64,000 nucleotides of DNA from Aliihoeflea sp052435735 (GCA_052435735.1 JBQVNB010000008.1:103606-167605); one strand, 5' to 3'; shown: positions 17,318 to 27,935, counted from the stretch's first letter. Notes: generated by a model not told the origin, from the sequence alone. Translations and numbers: made by a program.

Positions 17318-20305
17318 CTATTCGCCGAGCGCGTCTTCGAGGAACGCTTCGAGCTGTGCGAGATGCTTCGACATCAGGCCGGTAGCCGGCGACGCCGAGG
17401 CCGGACGGCCGGTGTAGCGCACGCGCTGATGCTTGGCGTCGATATGCTGCAGCACCCATTCCAGATAGGGATCGATGAACGCCCAGGAGCCCATGTTCTT
17501 CGGCTCTTCCTGGCACCACACCATCTCGGCGTTGCGGAAGCGGGACAATTCGTTGATCAGCGCCTTGGCCGGGAACGGGTAGAGCTGTTCCACGCGCAGG
17601 AGGTAGACGTCGTCGATGCCGCGCTTTTCGCGCTCCTCGTAGAGGTCGTAATAGACCTTGCCCGAGCACATGACGACGCGGCGAACCTTGGAATCCTTGA
17701 CCAGCTTGATCGGCTGGTCGCCCAGATACTGCGCGTCGTCCCACAGCAGGCGGTGGAACGAGCTTTCGCCCGACATTTCCGACAAGGTCGACACGGCGCG
17801 CTTGTGGCGCAGGAGCGACTTCGGCGTCATCAGGATCAGTGGCTTGCGGAAGTCGCGCTTCAACTGACGGCGCAGGATGTGGAAGTAGTTCGCCGGCGTG
17901 GTGACGTTGGCGACCTGCATGTTGTCTTCCGCGCACATCTGCAGGAAGCGTTCGAGGCGTGCCGAGGAGTGCTCCGGGCCCTGGCCCTCATAGCCATGCG
18001 GCAGGAGGCAGACGAGCCCCGACATGCGCAGCCACTTGCGCTCGCCCGAAGAGATGAACTGGTCGAACACGACCTGCGCGCCATTGGCGAAATCGCCGAA
18101 CTGCGCTTCCCACAACGTCAGCGCGCGCGGCTCGGCGAGGCTGAAGCCATATTCGAAACCGAGCACCGCTTCTTCCGAAAGCATCGAGTTGATGACTTCG
18201 TAATTGGCCTGCTGCGGCCCCAGATTGTTGAGCGGGATGTAGCGGTCTTCGTTGCGCTGGTCGTAGAGGACGGAGTGGCGCTGGCTGAACGTCCCGCGCT
18301 CCGAATCCTGACCCGAAAGGCGGATCGGGTTGCCGTCCATCAGGATCGCGGCAAAGGCGAGCGCCTCGGCGGTCGACCAGTCGATCCCCTCGCCCGTGTC
18401 GATCATCTTGCGGCGATTGTCGAGGAAGCGCTGGATGGTCCGGTGCGCCTCGAAATCCTTCGGCACCTCGGTCAGCTTCTTGCCGATTTCCTTGAGCGAC
18501 TTGACCGGCATCGCGGTCTTGCCGCGACGCATCTCGTCCTGGCTGTCGGCGGTGCGCAGGCCCGTCCAGGCGCCGTCGAGCCAGTCGGCCTTGTTGGGCT
18601 TGTAGGCCTGGCCCGATTCCCATTCCTGTTCGAGATGGGCGCGCCAGTCGGCCCGCATCTTCTCGACCTCGCCATCCGAGACGACGCCCTCGGAGATGAG
18701 CTTTTCCGAATAGAGCTGCACGGTCGTCCGGTGCTGGCGGATCGACTTGTACATGATCGGCTGCGTGAACGCCGGCTCATCGCCCTCGTTGTGGCCGAAG
18801 CGGCGGTAGCAGAACATGTCGATGACGGCTGGCTTGTGGAACGTCATCCGGTATTCCATCGCGACCTTGGCCGCATAGACCACGGCTTCCGGATCGTCGC
18901 CGTTCACATGGAAGATCGGCGCCTCGATCATCTTCGCCACGTCCGACGGATATGGCGAAGAACGCGAGAAGCGCGGATTGGTGGTGAAGCCGATCTGGTT
19001 GTTGATGATGAAATGCAGCGTGCCGGCGACGCGGTGGCCGCGCAGACCCGACAGGCCGAGGATTTCGGCGACGACACCCTGGCCCGCGAAGGCCGCATCG
19101 CCGTGCAGCAGCAGCGGCAGCACCTTGGCTCGCGCCTCGATCGGCACGACTTCTTCGCGCGTGCGGCCGAAGATCTGGTCCTGCTTGGCGCGCGCCTTGC
19201 CCATCACGACGGGGTTGACGATTTCGAGGTGCGACGGGTTGGCCGTCAGCGACAGATGCACCTTGTTGCCGTCGAACTCGCGGTCCGACGAGGCGCCCAG
19301 ATGGTACTTGACGTCCCCCGAGCCCTCGACGTCGTCGGGTGCGAAGGAGCCGCCCTTGAACTCGTGGAAGATCGCGCGGTGGGGCTTCGCCATCACCTGG
19401 GAAAGAACGTTGAGGCGGCCGCGATGGGCCATGCCGAGGACGATCTCCTTCAGGCCCATGGCGCCGCCGCGCTTGATGATCTGCTCCAGCGCCGGGATCA
19501 GCGCTTCGCCGCCATCAAGGCCGAAGCGCTTGGTGCCCTTGTACTTGACGTCGATGAATTGCTCGAAGCCTTCGGCCTCGATCAGCTTGGCGAGGATCGC
19601 CTTCTTGCCGTTGGCGGTGAATTCGATGCCCTTGTCCGGCCCCTCGATGCGCTCCTGAATCCAGGCCTTCTCCTCGGGATTGGAGATGTGCATGAACTCG
19701 ACGCCGAGCGTCGAGCAATAGGTGCGCTTCAGGATGTCGACCATCTCGCGGATGGTCGCGAATTCGAGGCCGAGCACGTGGTCGATAAAGATCGGCCGGT
19801 CGTAGTCGGCTTCGGTGAAGCCGTAATTTTCCGGCGACAGCTCGTTATAGTCTTCCTTCGCCTCGGCGAGACCGAGCGGGTCGAGATTGGCGTGCAGATG
19901 GCCGCGCATGCGGAAGGCGCGGATCATCATGATGGCGCGAACGGAATCGCGCGTCGCCTGCATGACCTGGGCGGGCGAGAGCGCGGAGGTGCCGTCCGCC
20001 GCCTTTGCCTTGAACTTCTTGTCGAAATGCTGCTCGAGCGCGCCCCAATTGCCATCGAGCGCCGAGACGAGTTCGCCATTGGCGGCAACGGGCCAGTTCT
20101 TCTTGGACCAGGACGCGCCGGCCGCGCCCTTCTTGACCGCCTCGGCATCGTCCTTCAGTTCGGCAAAAAACTCCCGCCATTCCGGCTCGACGGAGCTGGG
20201 GTTGTCCTGCCAGGACGCATAGAGCTCGTCGATATAGGCGGCATTGCCACCATAAAGGAACGAGGTGAGCGATGCCCGGTCGTTTGCCTGGTCCTGACGT
20301 GCCAT
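17318..20305 (-). CDS. sucA: 2-oxoglutarate dehydrogenase E1
   Basis: Thiamine-diphosphate-dependent decarboxylase subunit, 995 residues. The N-terminal segment FLYGGNAAYIDELYASWQ is the family hallmark that binds E2. TPP-site elements include GMAHRGRLNVL, the GDAAFAGQG stretch and LPHGYEGQGPEHSSAR. ATG 20305 is preferred over an in-frame TTG at 20314. Upstream is an intergenic region occupied by a family D repeat, between sucD and sucA, which may separate the two transcripts or tune their ratio. Confidence 0.96.
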   Translation of the reverse strand: MARQDQANDRASLTSFLYGGNAAYIDELYASWQDNPSSVEPEWREFFAELKDDAEAVKKGAAGASWSKKNWPVAANGELVSALDGNWGALEQHFDKKFKAKAADGTSALSPAQVMQATRDSVRAIMMIRAFRMRGHLHANLDPLGLAEAKEDYNELSPENYGFTEADYDRPIFIDHVLGLEFATIREMVDILKRTYCSTLGVEFMHISNPEEKAWIQERIEGPDKGIEFTANGKKAILAKLIEAEGFEQFIDVKYKGTKRFGLDGGEALIPALEQIIKRGGAMGLKEIVLGMAHRGRLNVLSQVMAKPHRAIFHEFKGGSFAPDDVEGSGDVKYHLGASSDREFDGNKVHLSLTANPSHLEIVNPVVMGKARAKQDQIFGRTREEVVPIEARAKVLPLLLHGDAAFAGQGVVAEILGLSGLRGHRVAGTLHFIINNQIGFTTNPRFSRSSPYPSDVAKMIEAPIFHVNGDDPEAVVYAAKVAMEYRMTFHKPAVIDMFCYRRFGHNEGDEPAFTQPIMYKSIRQHRTTVQLYSEKLISEGVVSDGEVEKMRADWRAHLEQEWESGQAYKPNKADWLDGAWTGLRTADSQDEMRRGKTAMPVKSLKEIGKKLTEVPKDFEAHRTIQRFLDNRRKMIDTGEGIDWSTAEALAFAAILMDGNPIRLSGQDSERGTFSQRHSVLYDQRNEDRYIPLNNLGPQQANYEVINSMLSEEAVLGFEYGFSLAEPRALTLWEAQFGDFANGAQVVFDQFISSGERKWLRMSGLVCLLPHGYEGQGPEHSSARLERFLQMCAEDNMQVANVTTPANYFHILRRQLKRDFRKPLILMTPKSLLRHKRAVSTLSEMSGESSFHRLLWDDAQYLGDQPIKLVKDSKVRRVVMCSGKVYYDLYEEREKRGIDDVYLLRVEQLYPFPAKALINELSRFRNAEMVWCQEEPKNMGSWAFIDPYLEWVLQHIDAKHQRVRYTGRPASASPATGLMSKHLAQLEAFLEDALGE

Positions 20306-20346
20306 TTTCTTCAATCTCGGAGCGCCGCGCTCCGTCTCCTGATGTG

Positions 20347-20437
20347 AGGGGAGTAGGTGAGTAGGGAGTTAGGGGAGCAGGTGTTGAACGGGGCGACTTT
20401 GTGCCCTACTCCCGAACTCCCTTACTCCCCCAATCCC
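20347..20437. repeat. paired inverted repeat, family D copy 1
   Basis: A purine-rich arm at about 20347-20381, built of GGGGAGTAG-like units, faces a pyrimidine-rich arm at about 20404-20437 made of the complement. Pairing is imperfect, with several mismatches. It lies between sucD and sucA, co-directional genes of the TCA block. The same design recurs at 62330-62444. Confidence 0.7.
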
Positions 20438-20442
20438 TTCTG

Positions 20443-21345
20443 TTAGCCCTTCAATGCCTCGACCAGCGTCGTGCCGAGACGTGCCGGCGAGGGCGACACG
20501 CGGATGCCCGCTGCCTCCATCGCCGCGATCTTGTCTTCCGCGCCGCCCTTGCCGCCCGAAATGACCGCGCCGGCATGGCCCATGGTGCGGCCTTCCGGCG
20601 CCGTGCGGCCCGCGATGAAGCCTGCCATCGGCTTGCTTCGGCCGCGCTTGGCCTCGTCGCGCAGGAACTGCGCCGCGTCTTCCTCGGCCGAGCCGCCGAT
20701 CTCGCCGATCATGATGATCGACTTGGTCTCGTCGTCGGCGAGGAACATTTCGAGCATGTCGATGAACTCGGTGCCCTTGACCGGATCGCCGCCGATGCCG
20801 ACGGCCGTCGTCTGGCCGAGGCCGGCATTGGTGGTCTGGAAGACCGCCTCATAGGTAAGCGTGCCCGAGCGCGAGACAACACCGACCGAGCCCTTCTTGA
20901 AGATGTTGCCCGGCATGATGCCGATCTTGCACTCGTTCGGCGTCAGGACACCGGGGCAGTTCGGGCCGATGAGGCGCGAGGACGAGCGGTCAAGCCGCGC
21001 CTTGACCTTCACCATGTCCATGACCGGGATGCCCTCGGTGATGCAGACGATGAGGCCGATCTCGGCTTCGATCGCCTCGAGGATCGCATCGGCCGCGCCT
21101 GCCGGCGGAACGTAGATCACCGACGCATCGGCGCCGGTCCGCTCCTTGCCTTCGGCGACGGTAGCGAAGATCGGCAGGCTCTCGCCCTTCGATCCGGTCC
21201 ACGTCTCGCCGCCCTTCTTCGGGTGGATGCCGCCGACCATCTGCGTGCCGTGATAGGCGAGCGCCTGTTCGGTGTGGAACGTGCCGGTCTTGCCGGTGAG
21301 GCCCTGGACGAGAACCTTGGTGTCTTTGTTGATGAGGATGGACAT
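20443..21345 (-). CDS. sucD: succinyl-CoA synthetase alpha subunit
   Basis: ADP/GDP-forming succinyl-CoA ligase alpha subunit, 300 residues. The start MSILINKDTKVLVQGLTGKTG, with its CoA-binding Rossmann segment, is typical. The phospho-acceptor His is in the loop GHAGAVISGGKGG near residue 257. The start ATG 21345 lies 5 bp after the sucC stop, so translational coupling of alpha and beta is likely. An upstream in-frame extension overlapping sucC is not used. Confidence 0.97.
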   Translation of the reverse strand: MSILINKDTKVLVQGLTGKTGTFHTEQALAYHGTQMVGGIHPKKGGETWTGSKGESLPIFATVAEGKERTGADASVIYVPPAGAADAILEAIEAEIGLIVCITEGIPVMDMVKVKARLDRSSSRLIGPNCPGVLTPNECKIGIMPGNIFKKGSVGVVSRSGTLTYEAVFQTTNAGLGQTTAVGIGGDPVKGTEFIDMLEMFLADDETKSIIMIGEIGGSAEEDAAQFLRDEAKRGRSKPMAGFIAGRTAPEGRTMGHAGAVISGGKGGAEDKIAAMEAAGIRVSPSPARLGTTLVEALKG

Positions 21346-21350
21346 CAGGC

Positions 21351-22547
<1,197 letters not shown>

Positions 22548-22559
22548 GCCGGGAAATCC

Positions 22560-23525
22560 TTACTGCTTCAGTGCGGGCGCGATTTCGGCGCAGGCGTCGC
22601 AAAGGCCCTTTACCGATTCCACCGACTTTTCGAACATCTTCTGCTCGGCCTTGTTGAGGTCGATCTCGATGACGCGCTCGATGCCGCCGGCGCCGATCAC
22701 GGTCGGCACGCCGACATACATGTCCTTGACGCCGTACTGGCCCGAAAGATGCGCCGCGCAGGGGAGGACGCGCTTCTTGTCCTTGAGGTAGGCTTCGGCC
22801 ATCTGGATCGCCGAAGAGGCCGGCGCGTAATAGGCCGAGCCGGTCTTCAAGAGGCCGACGATCTCGGCGCCGCCGTCGCGGGTGCGCTGGACGATCTTGT
22901 CGAGCTTGTCCTGGGTGGTCCAGCCCATCTTGACGAGGTCGGGCAGCGGAATGCCGGCGACGGTCGAATAGCGGGTCAGCGGCACCATCGTGTCGCCATG
23001 GCCGCCAAGCACGAAGGCGGTGACGTCCTCGACCGAGACCTTGAACTCGTCGGCGAGGAAATAGCGGAAGCGGGCGCTATCAAGCACGCCGGCCATGCCG
23101 ACGACATGGCTCTTCGGCAGGCCGGAGAACTTCTGCAGCGCCCAGACCATCGCGTCGAGCGGGTTGGTGATGCAGATGACGAAGGCGTTGGGCGCGTATT
23201 TCTTGATGCCGGCGCCGACCTGCTCCATCACCTTCAGATTGATGCCGAGAAGATCGTCGCGGCTCATGCCCGGCTTGCGCGGCACGCCGGCGGTAACGAT
23301 GCACACGTCAGCGCCCTCGATCGCCGAATAGTCGTTGGCGCCGGTGAAGCTCGCATCGAAGCCGTCGACCGGCGAGGACTGCGCGATGTCGAGGCCCTTG
23401 CCCTGCGGCACGCCCTCGGAAATGTCGAACAGGACGACGTCGCCGAGTTCCTTGAGGCCGATCATGTGGGCGAGCGTGCCGCCGATCATGCCGGAGCCGA
23501 TGAGGGCAATCTTGTTGCGAGCCAT
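22560..23525 (-). CDS. mdh: malate dehydrogenase
   Basis: NAD-dependent malate dehydrogenase of the LDH-like type common in alphaproteobacteria, 321 residues. It has GSGMIGGTLAH (NAD site), the substrate-binding GVPRKPGMSRDDL and the catalytic His in GGHGDTMVP. It is the first gene of the mdh-sucCD block, and its start at 23525 is preceded by 194 bp that contain two dyads (see 23650-23714). An upstream in-frame extension to 23585 lacks family sequence. Confidence 0.97.
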   Translation of the reverse strand: MARNKIALIGSGMIGGTLAHMIGLKELGDVVLFDISEGVPQGKGLDIAQSSPVDGFDASFTGANDYSAIEGADVCIVTAGVPRKPGMSRDDLLGINLKVMEQVGAGIKKYAPNAFVICITNPLDAMVWALQKFSGLPKSHVVGMAGVLDSARFRYFLADEFKVSVEDVTAFVLGGHGDTMVPLTRYSTVAGIPLPDLVKMGWTTQDKLDKIVQRTRDGGAEIVGLLKTGSAYYAPASSAIQMAEAYLKDKKRVLPCAAHLSGQYGVKDMYVGVPTVIGAGGIERVIEIDLNKAEQKMFEKSVESVKGLCDACAEIAPALKQ

Positions 23526-23649
23526 GTATGGAAATCCCCTGGATTGGTTTGCGACGGCGCGGAGCCGAAGATGCGTTTCAACCATTTAACGCGGGCACGG
23601 GAGGTCGCCCGGGAGTGGGCGTCGCATAGACCGATCGGCCAAAAAATTC

Positions 23650-23714
23650 AACCGATTCTTTGGCAGCCATATCTTTCAATCGGTTAGATCATGGCGGGCT
23701 TACGTAAACGTAAG
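23650..23714. promoter_or_regulatory. two dyads upstream of mdh
   Basis: The first is AACCGATT (23650-23657) with its inverted copy AATCGGTT (23678-23685), 20 bp apart. The second is CTTACGT-AA-ACGTAAG (23699-23714), perfect 7-bp arms. Both lie between the zapE stop (23720) and the mdh start (23525), about 125-190 bp upstream of mdh. They look like operators for a regulator of the mdh-suc transcript; the second resembles sites of MerR-type LiuR regulators as I recall them. The binding proteins are not known. Confidence 0.5.
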
Positions 23715-23719
23715 AATTT

Positions 23720-24874
23720 TTACGCGGCGTCCGCTGCCGACGCCCATTCCGCGCTCTGCATCTCGATCAGACGGGACACCGTGCGATCGAATTCGAACGC
23801 CTCGGTGCCGCTGCGTGCACGGTAGAGATCCTGGGGCGGCACTTCGGCCGAGAGGATCAGCCGGGTCTTGCGATCGTAGAGCGTGTCGACCAGCAGGATG
23901 AAGCGCTTGGCTTCGTTGCGCCGGTCCATGTCCATGGCCGGAACGCAGTCGACGAGGATGGTGTCGAACTCGGCGGCGATGGCGAGATAGTCGCGGGCGC
24001 CGAGCGGTTGGGAGCACAGATCGGCGAAGCTGAACCGCGCCGCACGTCCATTCGCCAGCGGAACCGGAATTTCCCGGCCCTTGACGCGGATGGTGCGCGG
24101 CTGGGTCTGGTGGCCCGAGCCGGCGACGCCCCACGCCTCGTCCATCAGGCGTTCGCCCTCGCCGTCGCAGGGCGTGATGTAGACGGGAATGCGGCCGAGC
24201 TTTTCCAGACGATAATCCGTCGCTCCGTCGAGCGGCAGGATATCGCAATGCCGCTTGAGCACAGCGACGAAGGGCAGGAAGAGACCGCGATTGAGCCCGT
24301 CGCGGTAAAGATCATCCGGCGCGACGTTGGAGGTGGCGACGAGCACCACGCCGCGCTCGAACAGCGCCGTGAACAGCCGCGACAGGATCATCGCATCGGC
24401 GATGTCGGTGACGGTGAACTCGTCGAAGCACAGCACCCATGCCTCGTCGGCGAGCGCTGCTGCGACGACGGGAATCGGGTCGCTCTCCTTCGTCTCGCCA
24501 CGCTTCAGCGCCTCGCGATGCCGTCCGATCCGGTCGTGGACGTCGGCCATGAAGTCGTTGAAATGCGCACGCCGCTTGCGCCTGACCGGCAGCAGCTCGA
24601 AGAACAAGTCCATCAGCATGGTCTTGCCGCGCCCGACACCGCCGAAAAGATAAAGCCCCTTCACCAGTTCGCGCGCCTCGCGACGCTTGCCGAACAGCCA
24701 GCCGAGCGCGCTCGACTTCGCGGCGAGGCGCTTGGTGCGGATTTCCGCCGTCAGCCGGTCGAACCTGTCGGCCAGCGCGAGCTGCCGCTCGTCGCGCGTC
24801 AGCGCGCCATTCGCAACGCGGTCGAGATAGGCATCCCGGACCGAGCGGAATTCGGGCAGGCCGTCATGCGGCAT
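23720..24874 (-). CDS. zapE: cell division ATPase ZapE (AFG1-like)
   Basis: AFG1/ZapE P-loop ATPase of 384 residues, reported in Escherichia coli to associate with the Z-ring at constriction. Walker A is GGVGRGKTMLMD and Walker B is LCFDEFTVTDIADAMIL. The arginine-rich segment VRRKRRAHFNDFM is characteristic of the family. No membrane segment is visible. ATG 24874 is used, giving MPHDGLPEF. The Omp19-like gene upstream on the same strand ends 19 bp before it, so they may share transcription. Confidence 0.93.
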   Translation of the reverse strand: MPHDGLPEFRSVRDAYLDRVANGALTRDERQLALADRFDRLTAEIRTKRLAAKSSALGWLFGKRREARELVKGLYLFGGVGRGKTMLMDLFFELLPVRRKRRAHFNDFMADVHDRIGRHREALKRGETKESDPIPVVAAALADEAWVLCFDEFTVTDIADAMILSRLFTALFERGVVLVATSNVAPDDLYRDGLNRGLFLPFVAVLKRHCDILPLDGATDYRLEKLGRIPVYITPCDGEGERLMDEAWGVAGSGHQTQPRTIRVKGREIPVPLANGRAARFSFADLCSQPLGARDYLAIAAEFDTILVDCVPAMDMDRRNEAKRFILLVDTLYDRKTRLILSAEVPPQDLYRARSGTEAFEFDRTVSRLIEMQSAEWASAADAA

Positions 24875-24893
24875 GGGGCAAGGCGTCCGGCGA

Positions 24894-25475
24894 TTAGCGC
24901 GACAGCGAGAGCGGCTGACCCGTCGTGGTCTGGCCGTTGAACGACCCGCTGCCGGCCGACGACAGATTGGCGAGCGCGCCGCCATTTGCGTCATAGAGCG
25001 TCAGGGTCGAGCCCGACACATTCCACGAGCGCACGCCGTCGAGCGGAGCCGGGCAGCGCAGCGGGCCGGCTCGGAAGCCTTCGCCGAAGCGCGTCTGCGG
25101 CGTCGCGATGCGGCAGGACTGGCCGGCGACCGAGGCGTTCCACACGCCCGCGACACCGCCTGCCGAGACCGGCGCGCCACCGCCGGCTGGGGGAAGCGAG
25201 GCGACCTGCGCGCCGCCGGCATCGGAACCGGGAGCTGCCGGGAAGGCGCCCTGCGTCATTCCGGGCTGGATCGGGCCGGGATTGGTGACGCCGGGCTGCG
25301 TGGGGGGCGGCAACTGGCTGGACGAGACCTGTCCGGCCGGCGCGGCCGTGATCGGCGAGGGCGCGGTCGCGACCACCGCCGGGCGGGTGTCGACGCGCGA
25401 GAAACGGTCGCTCGTGCAGCCGGTGACGGCGAGAGCGGAAACCGCGATGAGTAGCGTGCTTTTAGTCAGAGTCAT
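24894..25475 (-). CDS. Omp19-like outer-membrane lipoprotein with protease-inhibitor (Inh) domain
   Basis: A 193-residue lipoprotein: signal peptide followed by the lipobox LAVTGC with the acylated Cys at 20, then a Pro/Ala/Gly-rich linker (to about residue 110), then a C-terminal beta-barrel resembling the Inh protease-inhibitor family (VWNASVAGQSCRI...). Two Cys in the domain (near GQSC and LRC) match the family's disulfide. Brucella Omp19, the best known relative, is an outer-membrane lipoprotein reported to inhibit proteases. The Shine-Dalgarno GGAGG sits just upstream of ATG 25475. Confidence 0.85.
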   Translation of the reverse strand: MTLTKSTLLIAVSALAVTGCTSDRFSRVDTRPAVVATAPSPITAAPAGQVSSSQLPPPTQPGVTNPGPIQPGMTQGAFPAAPGSDAGGAQVASLPPAGGGAPVSAGGVAGVWNASVAGQSCRIATPQTRFGEGFRAGPLRCPAPLDGVRSWNVSGSTLTLYDANGGALANLSSAGSGSFNGQTTTGQPLSLSR

Positions 25476-25695
25476 TGATCCACCTCCGTCGAAGCAACGC
25501 CCGGTCACTCCGCAGGTTCCTGTCTGTGCGTCCCTTGATGCGCCCAATGGCGCGCAACTGTGGCGACGGTCGGGTCATATTCGGCATAACAAGGTTAATT
25601 TACGATGTGCTGTTGCTGGAATTCAACAGTCTCATGGGCTTAAACCCACGCTTATGTCATTTGCGCATGACGAACCATCGGATAATTTCGCGCGC

Positions 25696-26781
25696 ATGAA
25701 GATGAACAGGCGACGCATGCTGACATGGCTGGGACTGGGTGGACTGGCGGCGATGGCCGGCGGCATCGGGATCGCGAAGGCGCAGAGCGGCAACCGCTAC
25801 TATAGCGGCCCGGTCAGCGACCATTTCGACGGGCGGGTGTTCTTCAACCCCGGCGGCGAGGAGCCGCGCGGCTTTTCCGACCTTCTGCGCTGGCAGTTCG
25901 GCGAGACCAAGTCCCGCTGGCCGGCCGAGTTCGCAAGCCCGTTCGCGGGCGCAATGCCGGATGCGTCGGTCGGCGGCGAAGAGATACGCGTGACCATGAT
26001 CGGCCATGCGACGATGCTGATCCAGGTCTCCGGCCTGAACATACTGACCGACCCGGTCTTCTCGACCCGCGCCTCGCCCTTCCAGTTCGCCGGTCCGGCA
26101 CGCGTCAACGCGCCCGGCATCGCCTTCGAGGCGCTGCCGAAGATCGACCTCGTGCTCCTGACGCATAATCATTACGACCATCTCGATCTTCTGACGCTGT
26201 CGCGCCTGAAGCAGGATCACGACCCGCTGGTCGTCACCCCGCTCGGCAATGACGTAATCGTCAAGACAGACATTCCGGACATGCGTCTCCACGTGCAGGA
26301 CTGGGGCGACGCCTTCGAGTTCGGCCCGCTCACCATCCATTGCGAGCCCGCGCATCACTGGTCGGCGCGCGGCATGCGCGACCGGCGCATGGCGCTCTGG
26401 GCGTCCTTCGTTCTCGAAACGCCGGCCGGCAAGATCTACCATATCGGCGACACCGGCTTTCATTCGGGCATCAACTACCGCGCGGTGGCCGAAAAGCATG
26501 GCGGTTGCCGCCTCGCCATCCTGCCGGTCGGCGCCTACGACCCGCGATGGTTCATGGCCGCCCAGCACCAGGACCCGAACGAGGCGGTGGAGGGCATGAA
26601 GCTCGCCAATGCCGACTTTGCGATCGGCCACCACTGGGGGACGTTCCAGTTGACCAATGAGGCGATCGAGGAGCCGCGCGACCTGCTTCTCGCCGCTCTC
26701 GACACGGCCGGCATCGCCCGCGAGCGTTTCCGCCCGCTCCAGCCCGGCGAGGCATGGGACATTCCATCAGGAATCGCTTAG
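25696..26781 (+). CDS. Tat-exported MBL-fold metallo-hydrolase
   Basis: A 361-residue metallo-beta-lactamase-fold protein of the NAPE-PLD/UlaG-like group. The N-terminus MNRRRMLTWLGLGGLAAMAGG resembles a twin-arginine signal peptide, so a periplasmic location is likely. The dinuclear zinc site is THNHYDH (156-162), with further ligands in HIGDTGFHSG and GHHWGTF. The substrate is unknown. ATG 25696 and ATG 25702 are both possible; the second keeps the RRR motif at the extreme end. Divergent from the lipoprotein gene. Confidence 0.87.
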   Translation: MKMNRRRMLTWLGLGGLAAMAGGIGIAKAQSGNRYYSGPVSDHFDGRVFFNPGGEEPRGFSDLLRWQFGETKSRWPAEFASPFAGAMPDASVGGEEIRVTMIGHATMLIQVSGLNILTDPVFSTRASPFQFAGPARVNAPGIAFEALPKIDLVLLTHNHYDHLDLLTLSRLKQDHDPLVVTPLGNDVIVKTDIPDMRLHVQDWGDAFEFGPLTIHCEPAHHWSARGMRDRRMALWASFVLETPAGKIYHIGDTGFHSGINYRAVAEKHGGCRLAILPVGAYDPRWFMAAQHQDPNEAVEGMKLANADFAIGHHWGTFQLTNEAIEEPRDLLLAALDTAGIARERFRPLQPGEAWDIPSGIA

Positions 26782-26812
26782 GCTAGGGACGCACTTTCAG
26801 AGGGGGCTTTGA

Positions 26813-26986
26813 ATGTTCGGCTGGTTCGTCTTTTTCGTCGTGGTGGCGGTCGTCGCCGGTGCGGTAGGCATGCGCAGCGTCTCGCGGGTGGCAAGCCGCA
26901 TCGCCTTCGCGATCGCCGCATTCGCTATCGCGCTGTTCGTCATCCTGCTTCTGATGTTCGGCTGGGCGGATTCCGTCCAGCTCTGA
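26813..26986 (+). CDS. small hydrophobic membrane protein
   Basis: A 57-residue reading frame with two hydrophobic stretches (residues 2-19 and about 33-50), separated by a short basic loop MRSVSRVASR, so a helical hairpin in the membrane is plausible. It starts 11 bp after a good Shine-Dalgarno-like AGAGGGGG and follows the MBL gene by 31 bp on the same strand. No family is recognised. Codon usage (mostly G/C third positions) fits a real gene. Confidence 0.6.
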   Translation: MFGWFVFFVVVAVVAGAVGMRSVSRVASRIAFAIAAFAIALFVILLLMFGWADSVQL

Positions 26987-27035
26987 CCGGCGCCGACACT
27001 GGTAATTCAGCGTCGTTTCCGCCATATAGCGGCGC

Positions 27036-27917
27036 ATGAGCAATCTGGCGCCATTCGCGAAGATGAACGGGCTCGGCAACGAAATCGTCGTCGCCGACAT
27101 GCGCGGCCGCGCCGGCCGCGTGACGCCTGCCGCCGCAATTGCGCTCAACGCCGATCCCGCGACGCGCTTCGATCAGATCATGGCGATCCACGACGCAAGG
27201 ACGCCCGGCACCGCGAACTATGTCGAGATCATCAATTCCGACGGCTCGATGGCGCAGGCCTGCGGCAACGGCATGCGCTGCGTCGTGCAGGCGCTGGCCG
27301 CCGAAACGGGCGAACGCGTCTTCACCTTCGAGACCATCGCCGGCATCCTGACGGCGAAGGAGCACGAGGACGGGCAGATCTCCGTCGACATGGGCATTCC
27401 GAAATTCGGCTGGCAGGACATTCCGCTGGCCGAAGAGTTTCGCGACACGCGCATGATCGAGCTTCAGATCGGCCCGATCGACGCGCCGGTGCTGCATTCG
27501 CCCTCCGTCGCCTCGATGGGCAATCCGCACGCGATCTTTTGGGTCGACGAGGACGTGTGGTCCTACGATCTGGAACGCTTCGGACCGTTGCTGGAAAACC
27601 ATCCGATCTTCCCCGAGCGCTGCAACATCTCGATCGCGCAGGTCACCGCGCGCGACGCGATGACGATCCGAACCTGGGAACGCGGCGCGGGCCTGACGCG
27701 CGCCTGCGGCTCCGCCGCCTGCGCCGCCGCCGTCTCCGCCGCCCGCACGCGCCGCACCGACCGCGTCGTCACCGTGACCGTCCCCGGCGGACCGCTGCTG
27801 ATCGAATGGCGCGACGACGATCACGTGATCATGACCGGCCCGGCGGAATGGGAATTTTCGGGCATGTTCGATCCCGCGACGGGAGCTTGGCAGCGCGACG
27901 AGACGAGCGCGGCATGA
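27036..27917 (+). CDS. dapF: diaminopimelate epimerase
   Basis: Converts LL- to meso-diaminopimelate for lysine and peptidoglycan. The 293 residues contain both catalytic cysteines: C76 in QACGNGMRC and C224 in GLTRACGSAAC. The N-terminal KMNGLGNE motif is the family start. It begins 49 bp after the small membrane protein gene and is followed by a family A repeat before mtaB, on the same strand. Order dapF-mtaB-ftsY-ispZ is common in rhizobia, from memory. Confidence 0.97.
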   Translation: MSNLAPFAKMNGLGNEIVVADMRGRAGRVTPAAAIALNADPATRFDQIMAIHDARTPGTANYVEIINSDGSMAQACGNGMRCVVQALAAETGERVFTFETIAGILTAKEHEDGQISVDMGIPKFGWQDIPLAEEFRDTRMIELQIGPIDAPVLHSPSVASMGNPHAIFWVDEDVWSYDLERFGPLLENHPIFPERCNISIAQVTARDAMTIRTWERGAGLTRACGSAACAAAVSAARTRRTDRVVTVTVPGGPLLIEWRDDDHVIMTGPAEWEFSGMFDPATGAWQRDETSAA

Positions 27918-27935
27918 GGGGTTTTTCCAAATTGA

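Noticed and set aside
16877..20347. 1156-residue open frame on the plus strand opposite sucA
   Set aside because: It lies fully antisense to sucA and sucB and runs on because of high GC at third positions; its composition (Arg, His, Asp, Leu rich) is typical of a shadow frame with no family motif.
24995..25547. Plus-strand frames opposite the Omp19-like gene, continuing into the MBL gene frame
   Set aside because: The MBL gene has a clear Tat-type start at 25696; the upstream continuation has no family similarity and opposes the lipoprotein gene.
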